Shown here: one piece after another, positions 63,286 through 64,000 of the stretch
Layout of the letters: the number at the start of each line of letters is the position of its first letter
How positions within the stretch are numbered: position 1 is the first letter of the stretch
Source of the DNA: Ancylostoma caninum
Lineage: Eukaryota > Nematoda > Chromadorea > Rhabditida > Ancylostomatidae
Length of the DNA stretch: 64,000 bases
NCBI GenBank assembly: GCA_037903475.1
Contig: JBAJFG010000188.1
Coordinates: forward strand, 1,811,501-1,875,500
Direction of reading: 5' to 3'
Program-made: the position numbers and the translations under genes
Notes under the pieces: generated by a model
The model's database searches: none
What the model was told of the DNA's origin: nothing
What the model saw: only the letters and a program-made list of their open reading frames with translations

Positions 63286-63480
63286 GGTCTTTGCATTTGG
63301 CGGAGTAGTGACCGCTGTAGACGTGAACGCGAGTGTGCTTGCAGATGGAATGGCCGATCAGGTTGTGTGGAATGCAAGCGCATCCGTTTTGAAGTCGCTG
63401 AATTTCTACTTGTGGCGGAATGTGAATCACATGGTGCATGCTTTAATTCTTTTTTTTTTTAATCTTTTTCCAGCAATTAA
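63286..63480 (+). CDS. Candidate cysteine-rich exon
   Basis: One frame encodes DRCRRERECACRWNGRSGCV and then ECKRIRFEVAEFLLVAECES HGACF, with eight cysteines in about 50 residues counting LCIW at the start. It is followed by a long T tract and TTTTTCCAG, a strong acceptor for a further exon at 63474. No donor was identified between the cysteine-rich stretch and the T tract. The pattern suggests a small secreted cysteine-rich protein, but I cannot name a family. Confidence 0.3.
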
Positions 63481-64000
63481 CGCCATGACAGAGGCAGTGG
63501 TAACGGCTTGCATTTCCTTTTCTATAGAACTCACAGCAGATGTTTGTCCATAGGTACACAGCGCTGCAAACGGCTGCCAACTGCGATTGATGTATGGCTG
63601 CCTGCCAGCTGCTATTGCTCCAAACACCTCTGATCCTAGGCTATGAGACCCAGAAAAGGTATTTCCCATCTTTCATTTTTGTTAAAGTCATAGATGTGCA
63701 AACAGTGTAAACATTATTTTGGGACATCATGTATACTGGTGTAACAGGTGCACCTCAATCGCAGAGAATCGCAGAATCGCAGCACCGCTCGGTGAAGCGC
63801 AGCCACACTTCACCCCACTATTATGTATCCTCGTCACTTGTTATTCTGCACAGCAGTTTTATTTCGACAGCAAACATGAGTTTTCAAAGGAGTTCAAGAA
63901 CGATCAGAAATCGACGTTTTGCGTGAATGAAGTTGTGCTTTGGCTTGGTTCTTTTATCGAGTCCAATCCCTCTCTTGGCCACCTGTGTTAAACCTAAAAG
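63481..64000. other. Window end, no supported gene
   Basis: Short open frames exist on both strands (63474-63553, 63719-63991). Apart from the acceptor-like TTTTTCCAG at 63465-63473 nothing supports a gene. Confidence 0.4.

Overview
The window reads as animal nuclear DNA, most probably from a parasitic clade V (strongylid or hookworm-like) nematode. There are no operon-style bacterial genes. Coding exons are short and bounded by nematode-type splice sites, and the ORF space is dominated by decayed retrotransposons, DNA transposons, minisatellites and (GT)n runs. The RTE-type polyprotein and the nematode flavour of the other repeats support this; the species assignment is inference.

Host genes. 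The left 17.3 kb carries, on the minus strand, at least eight exons of one ABCA-subfamily ABC transporter. In gene order these are 17320-17274, 17220-17089, 17009-16874, 16812-16663, 16611-16479 (membrane domain), 9899-9741 (start of the nucleotide-binding domain), 4669-4588 (Walker A) and 584-385 (Q-loop region). Most of the exon phases fit. The gene runs off the left edge and its 5' end was not found. Its introns, up to about 6.6 kb, are filled with mobile elements. Weaker host candidates are a serpentine-receptor-like fragment (6373-7493), a secreted-protein 3' exon (59244-59594) and a cysteine-rich exon (63286-63480).

Retroelements. An almost intact RTE-type LINE lies at 23780-27140, with endonuclease and reverse transcriptase split by one frameshift. 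A 5'-truncated CR1/Jockey-like LINE lies at 28543-30935, an RTE scrap at 32270-32725, and a Penelope-like element with a GIY-YIG domain at 39230-41705 that is split by a hAT insertion. A unit with 180-bp LTR-like direct repeats and a gag-like ORF lies at 44981-46422.

DNA elements. Many copies of a Helitron/Helentron-like (HINE/DINE-1-like) non-autonomous family have a central GTGCGCCGGCG minisatellite and a bipartite 3' hairpin ending in CTGG, always followed by T. hAT-type elements with 8-bp target duplications lie at 956-2064, 11384-13625, 39781-40878 and 43308-44330. The one at 11384-13625 is a giant foldback with two later MITEs inside it. Two mariner copies, several TTAA- and TA-flanked MITEs, a GC-rich palindromic family and a 3-kb foldback element (51460-54455) with tRNA-like boxes in its arms complete the picture. 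tRNA-like SIN heads cluster around 57-58 kb.

Most unusual signals: a tandem array (43120-44840) whose units carry hammerhead-ribozyme-like boxes on the minus strand, the covarying 3' hairpin of the HINE family, and tRNA-like promoter boxes inside both large foldback elements.
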